The position numbers were made by a program, and so were the translations under genes. 64,000 bases of DNA from Paraglaciecola psychrophila 170 (lineage in GTDB: Bacteria; Pseudomonadota; Gammaproteobacteria; Enterobacterales; Alteromonadaceae). Shown piece by piece: positions 10,762 through 20,344 of this stretch; positions within the stretch are counted from its first letter, which is position 1; every line of letters starts with the position of its first letter. The stretch is from assembly GCF_000347635.1 (NCBI RefSeq), contig NC_020514.1:2914001-2978000 (forward strand), given 5' to 3'. The notes under the pieces were generated by a model. That model was given only the letters and a program-made list of their open reading frames with translations. It made no database searches and was not told the origin of the DNA.

Positions 10762-12027
10762 ATGAGCATTGAGAATAGTAAAAAGTTACTGGTACTGGGT
10801 TACGTATGGCCAGAGCCCAATTCATCGGCTGCTGGTAGACATATGTTGAGTTTACTAACGTTGTTTGTGCAGCAAGGTTGGCAAGTCACTTTTGCTAGCC
10901 CTGCCTTGCAAGGCGAACATAAAGTAGATTTAACAGAGCTGGGTATCGACGAACAAGCAGTAACAATTAATTGCAGTAGTTTTGATGATTTCGTTAATGA
11001 ACTCAACCCCAGCATAGTGCTATTCGATCGCTTTATGCTTGAAGAACAGTTTGGATGGCGGGTAGCCAAACATTGCCCTGATGCATTGCGCATACTCGAT
11101 ACCGAAGATTTACATTCACTTCGACATGCAAGGCATCAAGCATTAAAACAAAATAGACCATTAACTCCAGCAGATTTGAGTAGTGATGTGGCTAAACGTG
11201 AAATTGCAGCTATTTTTCGCTGTGACTTAAGTTTGATCATTTCAGACTATGAATTTGAATTACTCAAAAACCATTACTCCGTGCCCGAACATATTTTACT
11301 ACACTGTCCCTTTATGCTGGATTTGCAAAACGTTACACCATCAGCAAACAGTTTCTTAGACAGACAACACTTCATCAGCATTGGTAACTTTCGCCACGAG
11401 CCTAATTGGGACGCGGTGCTTTTTTTAAAACAAACCATTTGGCCCTTGATACGCAAACAATTACCTCAAGCCGAGTTACATATTTACGGTGCATACCCGC
11501 CACCAAAAGCCACACAATTACACAATCCCAAACAAGGTTTTTTAGTTAAAGGCTGGGCAGAGGATGCCAAACAGGTCATGCAGCAAGCCAGAGTCTGTTT
11601 AGCCCCGTTACGTTTTGGTGCGGGTATAAAAGGCAAGTTAGCTGAAGCGATGTTTTGTGGCACTCCAAATGTTACCACCAACATTGGGAGTGAAGGCATG
11701 AATATGGGGCTTGACTGGTCTGGATTAACAACAGATCTAACTCAGTTCGATAACCAAGAAAACAGTGCCTCAGATTTTGCTAAACATGCGGTGCAACTCT
11801 ATCAAAACGAAGCCTTATGGCAGCAAAAACAACAACATGGTTACCAGATTATTAAAACCAATTTTAATAAAGAAGAAATCCAAACAACGTTACTGGCACG
11901 TATTGTAGATATTCAACACAACTTAAACAATCATCGTTCAAACAACTTTATTGGGCAAATGTTGCAACATCACCAACTTAAGAGCACCCAATACATGGCT
12001 CAATGGATTGAAGCTAAAAACCGTTGA
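10762..12027 (+). CDS. GT4-type glycosyltransferase
   Basis: The 421-residue protein has a GT-B layout. The N-terminal domain carries the opening WPEPNSSAAGRHMLSLL, a glycine/alanine loop typical of the acceptor side. The C-terminal domain carries ISIGNFRHEPNWDAV, LHIYGAYPP and the nucleotide-sugar site (VCLAPLRFGAGIKGKLAEAMFCGTP), in which the E of AEAM is the conserved family glutamate. It probably transfers a sugar from a nucleotide donor at the inner face of the membrane during polysaccharide synthesis. Donor and acceptor cannot be read from the sequence. It lies 10 bases after the diguanylate cyclase gene. Confidence 0.83.
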   Translation: MSIENSKKLLVLGYVWPEPNSSAAGRHMLSLLTLFVQQGWQVTFASPALQGEHKVDLTELGIDEQAVTINCSSFDDFVNELNPSIVLFDRFMLEEQFGWRVAKHCPDALRILDTEDLHSLRHARHQALKQNRPLTPADLSSDVAKREIAAIFRCDLSLIISDYEFELLKNHYSVPEHILLHCPFMLDLQNVTPSANSFLDRQHFISIGNFRHEPNWDAVLFLKQTIWPLIRKQLPQAELHIYGAYPPPKATQLHNPKQGFLVKGWAEDAKQVMQQARVCLAPLRFGAGIKGKLAEAMFCGTPNVTTNIGSEGMNMGLDWSGLTTDLTQFDNQENSASDFAKHAVQLYQNEALWQQKQQHGYQIIKTNFNKEEIQTTLLARIVDIQHNLNNHRSNNFIGQMLQHHQLKSTQYMAQWIEAKNR

Positions 12028-12589
12028 ATTGTATTTATCTATAATTTAGTTGCCCGATTTAAAATCCTAAGTGATATCAAATCGGGCTTAGTGCCGAGAG
12101 TGGATTGCGGTCGTAGGATAAATTAAAAGTGACTGATGGCAGTTATTATAAACAGCCATTTAGTTGATATGTTTATTATAGGCTTTTGATATTAATGGTT
12201 GATATCCTAATAGCGGAAGGGCCGGCAAAACGGTCATTTAAGAGTTTAGCTACACACTTCAAATACAGACTTACTAAGATGTATTTGAAATAACATTAAC
12301 CTCCTACTTCCAGATATCAGACATTTCAAATCTAATTTTAGTTATGATTAAGATTACTTAATTTAACAAACAGTACCGCAGAATTATTTCCCCAATTTGT
12401 TTTTCATCAAACTAAGAAAACTTTAAAATCAAATGATTACAGTAATTTTTTATGATTATTAACATGTCGCTGCACCTTCATCCTTGGTATCTAAACTTCT
12501 AGACTTATTTCAGCCAGTCTTCAATTGAGCTTCCATTTAAGTGATGCTAATTATTGAGTTAATTAAGTAAAATACCTGATGTAAATATG
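12028..12589. other. Intergenic stretch without a recognised gene
   Basis: The 562 bases separate the converging glycosyltransferase and nucleoside permease genes. One terminator-like stem (12052-12087) is present; otherwise the stretch is AT-rich with no supported open frame or RNA gene. Confidence 0.5.
12052..12087 (+). terminator. Terminator-like stem after the glycosyltransferase gene
   Basis: GCCCGATTT (12052-12060) pairs with AAATCGGGC (12079-12087) across an 18-base loop, 25 bases after the stop. The U run is absent and the loop is long, so the call is weak. Confidence 0.35.
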
Positions 12590-13603
12590 TTATGGATTAG
12601 TGGGTACGCTTTCTTTCCAAACAACCCAATTTTTAAGAATATGGTCTGTCACGATACTTCCTACTAATACAATATTTTCAACTGTTTCGGCAAAACCACC
12701 AGCTGTTTCTCCGGGTGCGGGGTCAAGGTGTTCTAGAGTAGTTTCGTTTGGGTTACCTTGATCAAAATTGACGGAACCTCGCAAACTTAAAATTCTTTGG
12801 GTACCGTAAATTCGGCTAATGACCTGTGTTATCGCCGCGGCTTCCATTTCAGTTGCGATATAATCATCTGCCTCATATAACTCAGATATATATTGCGCTT
12901 GTTTTGACAACCCCGGTCCATGAAAAAACGTATCACCTGTCATATGCGTTCCCTTTTGTACTTTAGGTAATTGCCCTGCTGCATTCTGGGGGTAACGTTT
13001 TCGATAGGCTTTTGCGCCCGGTGAGTCTTTTAGTGTTATATCTTTAGTTAAGGCCATGCTCCATGAAACCAATAAGGGGTTAAGTTGATAACGGCGAATA
13101 CTTTCGTATCCTGTACGAGGCATAAAAGTCGGTTCCCCTGCCTTACCTTCTTCTGGTGCCCAACGATGACCTAAGTCATAATCAATTAGCCAACTGCCCC
13201 ATGTCACATCACCTATGGTGCCTTTTGATGGTGGTGTGCCCCCCACTCCACTTAGAATGAAATAACTGCTCGAAAAATCAAATTTTTCGTTTAGTAAAAT
13301 CGCTTGCATTGAAGCAGATGACGCCACCTTGCCCATCCCTAACACACCGCCACATATACCATCGTTATTACAATAAACAGGCTTGAGTGCACCTTTCACA
13401 TCAAAAGGGTGACTATTGCTAAAATAACGTTCATACCAGAGCTGAAATTCACCGGCTTTATCGCCTGAATTCGCGCCGATTTCAAACATAGTAGCAATAA
13501 ATACTTTTACCTGGATAGGTTTGGTACTGGCAGCAACGTGGCTACAAAATAAAAATGAAGAGAGTAAAATCAAAGATAATAATTTGTGGATATTCACAAG
13601 CAT
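12590..13603 (-). CDS. Secreted purine nucleoside permease (NUP) family protein
   Basis: The 337-residue protein starts with a signal peptide (hydrophobic stretch about 8-24, ending HVAAS). The NUP family core follows: KVFIATMFEIGAN, YFILSGVGGTPPSKGTIGDVTWG, and EMEAAAITQV near the C-terminus. These resemble the phosphorylase fold of nucleoside phosphorylases. Bacterial members were named after a yeast nucleoside permease but look like periplasmic nucleoside-binding or -cleaving enzymes. The thioredoxin-like and sufS genes lie just upstream on the same strand (33-base gap), so co-transcription is likely. The actual activity is uncertain. Confidence 0.78.
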   Translation of the reverse strand: MLVNIHKLLSLILLSSFLFCSHVAASTKPIQVKVFIATMFEIGANSGDKAGEFQLWYERYFSNSHPFDVKGALKPVYCNNDGICGGVLGMGKVASSASMQAILLNEKFDFSSSYFILSGVGGTPPSKGTIGDVTWGSWLIDYDLGHRWAPEEGKAGEPTFMPRTGYESIRRYQLNPLLVSWSMALTKDITLKDSPGAKAYRKRYPQNAAGQLPKVQKGTHMTGDTFFHGPGLSKQAQYISELYEADDYIATEMEAAAITQVISRIYGTQRILSLRGSVNFDQGNPNETTLEHLDPAPGETAGGFAETVENIVLVGSIVTDHILKNWVVWKESVPTNP

Positions 13604-13636
13604 TCCCCAGTCGTTAGACAGTGTTAATAGTTCGGG

Positions 13637-14155
13637 TTAAGGATTAATAGCTTTAAAATGGTGGATCGTCTCAAGCACTTGCTCAAGTGTTTTTAAAAAG
13701 GCTAAGGGCTCATAATTGATTGGTAACTGGACTAATTTTTCACCACTGGCATTGAGTATCAACAACGTCGGAAAACCAGTGACTTGGTAGTTTTGCATAA
13801 AAGTTTTACCTTCTGGTGACTCGTACTCTATTCGAGCATAAACAAACTCTTGATCAAGCTGTGTTTTGACTTGTTCATCAGAGAACACTTGTTGGTCTAG
13901 TTTACGACAGGATGGGCACCAAATAGCTGACATATCTACTAAGACTAATTTATTGGAGCTTTTGGCTACCTCTAACGCTTGAACTAAGCTACGGATCTCT
14001 AAACCAGTTTGATCTATGGCTTGTTGCCCAAGATAACTCTGAATCGTTCTATTCCCGTAATACCCTAAAACAGATATCAATATAATAATCCCGCACACAT
14101 CTAATACTTTTCTAATGGGAGAGCGCGTCTGGTCTTCCTTATTGTTTGTTGACAT
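13637..14155 (-). CDS. Membrane-anchored thioredoxin-fold protein
   Basis: The 172-residue protein has one transmembrane segment (about residues 20-38) followed by a thioredoxin domain with the redox motif CPSC (AIWCPSCRKLDQQVF) and the cis-proline in VTGFPTLLIL. The topology puts the domain in the periplasm, like the C-terminal domain of DsbD, so it probably reduces or exchanges disulfides there. Its ATG follows the TAG of the sufS-sufE gene directly, with no spacer. The two are therefore translated from one message. Confidence 0.82.
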   Translation of the reverse strand: MSTNNKEDQTRSPIRKVLDVCGIIILISVLGYYGNRTIQSYLGQQAIDQTGLEIRSLVQALEVAKSSNKLVLVDMSAIWCPSCRKLDQQVFSDEQVKTQLDQEFVYARIEYESPEGKTFMQNYQVTGFPTLLILNASGEKLVQLPINYEPLAFLKTLEQVLETIHHFKAINP

Positions 14156-15828
14156 CTAGACCTCTCTATCTGACGATTGAAATTGACAGTATTCAGTAAT
14201 TTTATCTACTACAGCAGATAATCCATTACCTCTAGATTGACTGAGATGTTGACCTAAACGTAATGTTTTTAAATAATCAGCTAAGTTAAAATCTAATACT
14301 TGGTTGGCTGTTTTGCCTGACAAAGCTTCGAACACTATGGCTAACAAACCACGAACAATTTTGCTTGGCGAATCACCCTCCAATACTAATGCGCCTTCTT
14401 CTATAAAACACCTAATCCATACTTGGCTTTCACACCCAGACACTGCTGAAGCATCTGTTTTATATTGGTCTTGCAATCGAACTAACCCTTTACCTGCTAA
14501 CATCAGCTGTCTGTAGCTTTGATCCCAGCTTTTGGCCTGTTTAATAGACTCTGCAATCGGCGCAAGCTTTGTTGGTTTATGTTCGACCGATGAGTCAACA
14601 ATCGCCAAATGATTGGCAGGCTCAGTTAACAAACTAATACATTCGGTAAGTGCAGCACCAAAGGCGTGAATATCAGCACTGGTATTGTAAGCCGCCATAG
14701 ACACTCGAATGGTACCATCGATACCCAGCGCCTCCATCAAAGGCATGGCGCAGTGATGCCCTACCCTAACGGCAATATTGCGTTTATCTAACAGCACCGC
14801 TAAATCGTAATGACTGACGCCTTGCACGGTAAAAGACTGCACACAAATACTATTGACAATGTCACCCCATAACCTAACTTGTGGGATAATTGACAACGTA
14901 TCGAGTAACTGTTGATACAAGTTGTGCTCAAGTCCTAACAGCGTAGTTCTATGCTGTTGAATAAACTCACTAGCAACACTGATACCTAACACCCCAGCAA
15001 TATTAGGTGTGCCTGCTTCAAACTTTAATGGTGGGGGTTGAAAAGTAGTGTGTTCGAAACTGACTTTTTGAATCATCTCACCGCCAAGTTGATAGGGTGG
15101 TAATTGCTCCAGCAAAGCATACTTGCCATATAAAACCCCGATGCCAGTAGGACCAAACATTTTATGCCCGCTAAACACATAGAAATCGCAATCCAACCGT
15201 TGCACATCCACCGCTAAATGACTGACAGCTTGCGTACCGTCTATGAGCGTTAGGGCCCCGAATTCTTTGGCTTTTGCAATAATAACTTCAATGGGATTGA
15301 TGTTGCCCAGAGCGTTAGATACATGGCCTAAAGCAACCAAAACGGTACTAGAATTAATCAATTGCAATGATTCTTTAAGCTTTAACACACCATGATTGTC
15401 CACAGGCATGACTTGAAGTTTTAGATTTAATTCTTGTGCTATTTGCTGCCAAGGCACGATATTAGCGTGATGCTCTAGGGCTGATATTAGAATACTGTCA
15501 CCTGCTTTAAAGACACTTTTAGACAACCCACTGGCTATAAGGTTAATACTTTCCGTCGCCCCTTTAGTCCACACAATTTCTTTGTGACTCTTTGCGCCAA
15601 TAAAGTGTTGGATATGCTTACGGGATTGTTCAAATTGTTCGGTGACACTCGCCGCCAACTGATGACTAGACCGATGCACATTGACCGTGCGCTCTTGATA
15701 GTAATGTTGAGTCACATCGATAACCGACTGCAACTTTTGACTAGTAGCAGCGCTATCCAGATATACCCAGTCTTGTGAGCGAGGATTTGAAAAAAGGGAA
15801 AGTATTTACGTAAAATATTGGATGACAT
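14156..15828 (-). pseudogene. sufS: SufS-type cysteine desulfurase fused to a SufE domain; frameshift near the N-terminus
   Basis: The long open frame (14156-15733) lacks the first strand of SufS. The missing start is found upstream: an ATG at 15826-15828 encodes MSSNILRKYFPFF, and a shift at a run of six A on the plus strand (15790-15795) leads into SNPRSQDWVYLDSAATSQK, the classic SufS opening. One extra T in the coding strand would restore one frame of about 557 residues. In that numbering the PLP lysine is K223 (SGHKMFGPTG), the persulfide cysteine C360 (RVGHHCAMPL) and the SufE cysteine C466 (VSGCESQVW). All catalytic residues are present. The enzyme would mobilise sulfur from cysteine for Fe-S clusters. 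It is called a pseudogene only because of the one-base lesion; sequencing error or slippage on the homopolymer would make it functional. Confidence 0.75.
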
Positions 15829-15954
15829 CGATTATAATAAGACAAATAAATTTTAGCTTATGATTGTTGTCAATCAAAAGCAGATTAGCAAGACATTTAA
15901 ACTGTATTCAAGCACACAATTAAAACAAGTGACGTTAAGTAACATGACATACTA

Positions 15955-17400
15955 TCAAACGTTAAAATCCGTCATCAACAAATGATGTTTAATACTCGGG
16001 ATCACATCCTCTTGATGATGATTCACGTATAGCAATGTAGTACGCCCTTCTCTTGCGAGTAAATCAATTAAAGCCAATACTTTTAGACGATTTATATCGT
16101 CTAAACCATTACTGGCTTCATCTAAAATTAACAAAGCGGGATGTTTAACCATTGCACGGGCAATCAATGCTAAACGTTGATCACCAAAGGACAACTCCTG
16201 AAATGGTGTAGCAGTTTGTTTGTCTAGTCCCATAAGCACTAACCATTGTTGAGCTAATGTTATTTGATTTTTGGTAGCTTGCTGATACAAACCAATACTG
16301 TCGAAAAAGCCCGATAACACTACATGTAACAATGAACAATTCACTCGATAATCTAAATGAAAAGCGTTAGACAAATATCCTATATACTGTTTGATTTGCC
16401 AAATGCTTTCACCACTGCCTCGTTGATAACCAAACACGTAAATATCGTTTACATAACACTGCGGATGATCGCCGGTGATCAAATTCAATAAGCACGTTTT
16501 ACCAGAGCCATTTGGACCGGTGACCTGCCAATGTTGCTGGGGTTGAATGATCCAATTCAAATGACTAAAAACAGTATTCTCAGCGTAGTTCACCTTCGCA
16601 TTGGTTAACTTCACCAATGGCGCATCAACATTTAAAGGATGGGGTGCAAAGCTATCGCTATCTTTTTCTGGCAATACTAGGTCTGGCTGCTGCATATGAC
16701 ACAGCTGACTAATATGGGTGAGTTGTTCAGCCAAATCATTATTAACGGGTGTCTGCCACTGAATACTTCCTGACTTCATCAGAACTAACTGCTGACAAAA
16801 GCTCGGTACTTCGCTAAAACGATTGAGCACAAATATGAAAGTAGTCTGAGTAGATATTTCCAATAGTAACGCATCAAAGTCAGCGCAGGCTTGTTGGTCT
16901 AATCCATCCCATGGTTCGTCAAGGATCAATAATTCAGGTTGACTCAATATTGCCTTTGCCAAAAGTAGTTTACGGGTTTCTCCAGTAGACAAAGCACGAA
17001 ATGCTCGCTGTAACATGTCTTTAAGCGCAAAAACACTGATTACTCGTGTCAATAATGTTTTCTCAATATCATCAGAGCGCAAACCTTCCAGTAGTATTTC
17101 TTCAACTGTGGTGGCTATGGGAATGATATCTAAAATATCAGCACAATCTTTTTGCTTCTCTGATTCTATTAAAATTTGCTGTTGCTCAACCGATACCCAA
17201 GCAACATTAGAAGCGACTTGTCGCTGCCCATTTAATAACTCTCCATGACCAGCTATCATCGCCGCTAGTGCAGATTTACCCGTCCCGTTTGGACCCAGTA
17301 CAACAGTGTGTTGCAATGGTTTTATTATTAAGGAATCGATATTTAAATGGAAATGTTCAGCAAACAGAGCATGACAGTTTTTTAGTGATACTAACGACAT
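15955..17400 (-). CDS. modF: ModF-like tandem ABC ATPase
   Basis: The 481-residue protein consists of two ABC ATPase domains and no membrane part. Walker A motifs are GPNGTGKS (residues 36-43) and GPNGSGKT (near 300). Signatures are LSTGETRKLLLAKA and LSFGDQRLALIARA, and the Walker B motifs are LLILDEPWDGLD and LLILDEASNGLD. The STGETRK variant and the domain arrangement match E. coli ModF, once called photorepair protein PhrA. Its role is poorly defined and may concern molybdate or another cytoplasmic process. It stands alone, 127 bases before the restored sufS start on the same strand. Confidence 0.83.
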   Translation of the reverse strand: MSLVSLKNCHALFAEHFHLNIDSLIIKPLQHTVVLGPNGTGKSALAAMIAGHGELLNGQRQVASNVAWVSVEQQQILIESEKQKDCADILDIIPIATTVEEILLEGLRSDDIEKTLLTRVISVFALKDMLQRAFRALSTGETRKLLLAKAILSQPELLILDEPWDGLDQQACADFDALLLEISTQTTFIFVLNRFSEVPSFCQQLVLMKSGSIQWQTPVNNDLAEQLTHISQLCHMQQPDLVLPEKDSDSFAPHPLNVDAPLVKLTNAKVNYAENTVFSHLNWIIQPQQHWQVTGPNGSGKTCLLNLITGDHPQCYVNDIYVFGYQRGSGESIWQIKQYIGYLSNAFHLDYRVNCSLLHVVLSGFFDSIGLYQQATKNQITLAQQWLVLMGLDKQTATPFQELSFGDQRLALIARAMVKHPALLILDEASNGLDDINRLKVLALIDLLAREGRTTLLYVNHHQEDVIPSIKHHLLMTDFNV

Positions 17401-18228
17401 AAATCTAAACGTTAAAAAATTTGTCGTATCCTACCAGAAAATTTTACTCGTTCATCATTAAGACGGAATTTATGCATTTATTGTAACAACAACGTGTAGA
17501 GTTAATTTAGCCTTCACAGCGGCTTACTTTTGCTGTTTGATACTATGCAAGCATGCATAGTATCAAACGCCGATGAAATACAGATCACTATGTCATCTCG
17601 AGGTCAAAATAATCAAGTTAGGTATGCAACAGGTTTGTGAGAATACCTATGATGTTATTTCACTCCATCTAAGCCTTTCAGATGAATGTGTGCAGCTTTC
17701 AAAAATCTGGTCGAAATGGTTACTGCTACATTAATCGTAAGATATTGTTTGCCTTCAAACTAACAAGGATTAACCTGAGTACAGGTGTTAAGCTAGGTAA
17801 GCCCTTTAATTTCGTAAGGTGGCATTGCGTTTCCAAGCATTAGTAACAACTAAGTTAATGCAAAAACATGTTGCAGTACCGAACAAAATTAACAAACAAC
17901 TGTTAAGATTCCTGAATTAGAACTAGGCTTTACTCCATGTAGAAAAGTTATCCCGCCTATCGGATAAAAGTATGAAATAATATACAAAGTTCAACAATCT
18001 CAACTCCCAACAATACCTATTTATCAAAATAAAGATTGAGGTAATTTACCTGTTGTTACATTTATAGCAGATATAGCAAAAATTTGAGATTTTGGTCGTT
18101 CCAAAATTAAACTAGGTGTTTTTACTAATTGTATTTGGTTCTTAATATCAATAAAGATCGACAATTCATTTAATATTTTTGATCTATAGTAATTATTAAT
18201 AAATATAGCTAAGCATGTTGTAAGTTCA
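17401..18228. other. Long intergenic region with one perfect palindrome
   Basis: The 828 bases between modF and the GAF-GGDEF gene hold no supported coding frame. The outstanding item is a 34-base perfect inverted repeat at 17535-17568. An open frame over 18024-18473 on the minus strand is an antisense shadow of the GGDEF gene and its upstream region. No tRNA or riboswitch was recognised. Confidence 0.5.
17535..17568. repeat. Perfect 14-bp inverted repeat (hairpin or operator)
   Basis: GTTTGATACTATGC (17535-17548) is followed by a 6-base loop and its exact complement (17555-17568). No T run follows in either direction, so an intrinsic terminator is unlikely. A long dimer operator or a structured RNA element are the alternatives. 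Confidence 0.6.
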
Positions 18229-19185
18229 ATGATAAAACCCAAAATTCCAGAGAATGAAACAAAACGATTACATGCATTAAGAACATTAAAAATTCTTGAT
18301 TCTTCTAATGATGAACGATTTGATCGTGTGACTCGTATGGCTAAACGAATTTTTGGTGTATCTATTTCGCTCGTTAGCCTGATTGACAAAGATCGGCAAT
18401 GGTTTAAGTCTAAGCAAGGTATTGAAGCGACTGAAACCCCAAGAGATATCTCCTTCTGTGCCCATGCCATCAATCAAAGTGGGTTATTTATCATTCCAAA
18501 CGCTAGTGAAGATGAACGATTTTTTGATAATCCACTAGTCACTTCTGAGCCTAACATTCGCTTCTATGCAGGCTGTCCGTTGAAAATTAGGAATGGATTA
18601 AACATAGGAACGTTGTGTCTTATGGATAAAATACCACGAGTTATGGATGATGAAGACCAACAATTTCTAAAAGATCTAGGCGCTATGATCGAGCAAGAAA
18701 TTGCATCGATACAGCTAGCCACACTAGACGAGCTGACCATGATTTCTAATAGGCGCGGCTTTTTAACACTTGTCGAACATAGCTTAAAAATGTGCCGACG
18801 AAAGCAATTATCGATGTCGTTTTTACTGTTTGTTCTAAATAAATTTAATAATATAAACGATGATTTTGGGCACCATGAAGGTGATTTTGTATTAACCAAA
18901 TTTGCTCAAATAATGCTTGATACATTTCGGGATTGCGACGTTGTCGGTCGGCTCGGCGGAGATGAATTTGTTGCTATGCTAACCGATTTTGATAACCACA
19001 ACGCTGATGAGATTTTAGCTAGATTTGCCGCCGCTGTTGCAGAAGCAAATGCAACCATGAATAAGCCTTACAAAATTGAATATAGCGTGGGTTTCGAAAA
19101 TTTTCAGCATGATACTAAAAAAACATCAGAAGAAATGATTCAAAAAGCTGATGCGGCTATGTACAAACATAAAAAAAGGCAATGA
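18229..19185 (+). CDS. GAF-GGDEF protein, possibly catalytically impaired
   Basis: The 318-residue soluble protein has an N-terminal GAF sensor domain (about 12-155, with KILDSSNDERFDRVTRMAKRIF and SFCAHAI) and a C-terminal GGDEF domain with an intact GGDEF motif (VGRLGGDEFVAML). In the first metal-binding segment, where active cyclases read DxDxFKxIND, this protein has FVLNKFNNIND. The first aspartate is valine and the lysine is asparagine. The second half (GHHEGD) is normal. The substitution may abolish cyclic di-GMP synthesis and leave a GTP- or effector-binding role. The start is the ATG at 18229. Confidence 0.87.
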   Translation: MIKPKIPENETKRLHALRTLKILDSSNDERFDRVTRMAKRIFGVSISLVSLIDKDRQWFKSKQGIEATETPRDISFCAHAINQSGLFIIPNASEDERFFDNPLVTSEPNIRFYAGCPLKIRNGLNIGTLCLMDKIPRVMDDEDQQFLKDLGAMIEQEIASIQLATLDELTMISNRRGFLTLVEHSLKMCRRKQLSMSFLLFVLNKFNNINDDFGHHEGDFVLTKFAQIMLDTFRDCDVVGRLGGDEFVAMLTDFDNHNADEILARFAAAVAEANATMNKPYKIEYSVGFENFQHDTKKTSEEMIQKADAAMYKHKKRQ

Positions 19186-19256
19186 GTATTGGATAATGAC
19201 TGAAACAGAAATCAATACCTATAAGCATCAATTACTCAGCTTAAAGGGTAACCATT

Positions 19257-19700
19257 ATGTTTAAAGTTCACGGTGATTGGAAAATTGAAGTATGTGGTCA
19301 CGTTGTTGTGCAGTGTTTTTCTGATGGATGGAATGAAGAAGCCATTATAGCTTATATCAAAGATTTTCGAACTCAAGCCACTCCATTTATAGGTAAAGAG
19401 TAGGCTATTCTATCTATATTTGAAGACTGGGAATTAGGGGTTCCAGAAATAGCCAAACATGTAGAAGAGCATTGTGGATGGTTTCGAATTAATGGCTGTA
19501 TCAAGGATTCTCATGTTTACACAACAAATGCGACCAAAGAAATGCATTTAGAAAGACTGATCCCATATATTGATGAGTTTTATGAACGGCAAGTATTTAC
19601 TAAGTCTCAAATGGCCGTTAAATGGCTAGCCAGTTGTGGTTTTGTTATAAAAAGTTCAAATATTATTAGTAATATAGAGATGAAGCTTAATAAAGACTAA
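19257..19700 (+). pseudogene. STAS-like small protein gene with an in-frame TAG
   Basis: The frame from the ATG at 19257 reads 48 codons (MFKVHGDWKIEV to ATPFIGKE), meets TAG at 19401-19403, and then stays open in the same frame for 98 codons (AILSIFEDWELGVPEIAKHV onward) to the TAA at 19698. The joined 147-residue product looks like one continuous domain resembling SpoIIAA/STAS-like proteins of marine gammaproteobacteria. The interrupted position is best explained as a tryptophan (TGG to TAG), giving GKEWAILSIFEDWE. The gene lies 71 bases after the GAF-GGDEF gene. The family assignment is tentative; the interruption is directly visible. Confidence 0.6.
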
Positions 19701-19797
19701 TAGTGACACGCTATAAACACCTAATTACCAATCAAATTACAGAGTTATTGGGGCACTCATGCCCATATTCTCGAATATTAAAATTCTGCATGGTAAA

Positions 19798-19980
19798 TCA
19801 TTGTTGAATGCATGCGAGTGCTATTCTGCCATTTTCAATTCGTACAATTGCATCACAATTAGCCGCTACTTTATTGTCATGTGTTGATATTAAAAAGGTT
19901 GTATTGTCGGTTTGATTAATTTCACGAAGCCAAGTCATACTTTGATCGAGATTACCCTTTGTCTGAATAATGCCTATCCT
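19798..19980 (-). pseudogene. C-terminal remnant of a LolD/MacB-type ABC ATPase
   Basis: Reading the minus strand gives KGNLDQSMTWLREINQ, then TTFLISTHDNKVAANCD and AIVRIENGRI, ending at a TGA (19798-19800). These match the end of Walker B/D-loop (GNLD), the H-loop histidine (STHD) and the final strand of LolD/MacB-class ATPases. Nothing upstream encodes Walker A or the signature. Only the last ~55 codons survive. Confidence 0.6.
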
Positions 19981-20116
19981 CGTTCGGCGGCGATAGGCTG
20001 GTAATATCCGTTATCTAGAAATAGAAATAATATTGACGAGTAATGCAAACGCCTGAATGAATTTTCCGTTTCTGCCTTGGACATCGATCGCATCCAGCTG
20101 ACTCTTATTGTTCTTG

Positions 20117-20162
20117 CCTAGCGGTATGCCTTTAGCCGTATCGTTGCTAAAGGCATACTAGG
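20117..20162. repeat. Long imperfect hairpin
   Basis: CCTAG-CGG-TATGCCTTTAGC (20117-20136) faces GCTAAAGGCATA-CTAGG (20146-20162) across a 9-base loop, with a three-base bulge on one side. It lies about 180 bases beyond the DUF4389 stop in that gene's direction. No U tract follows, so its role is open. Confidence 0.5.
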
Positions 20163-20344
20163 ATTATTGAACTTTAAGCACAACAAAGTTATCCCGTCTG
20201 GTAAGTCAAATAACGGCTTCACCAGCAAGATTATCCCCAATACATCCAGGCATATTATTTAAGCTAAAATTTCTGTCCATATGCAGGATAAATGCTGAAT
20301 AAACCTTAACTGTAATTAGGGGAACCCAGGTCGTTTAGTATCGC

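Noticed and set aside
18024..18473. 149-codon minus-strand frame over the GAF-GGDEF start
   Set aside because: Antisense to a well-supported gene and without family similarity.
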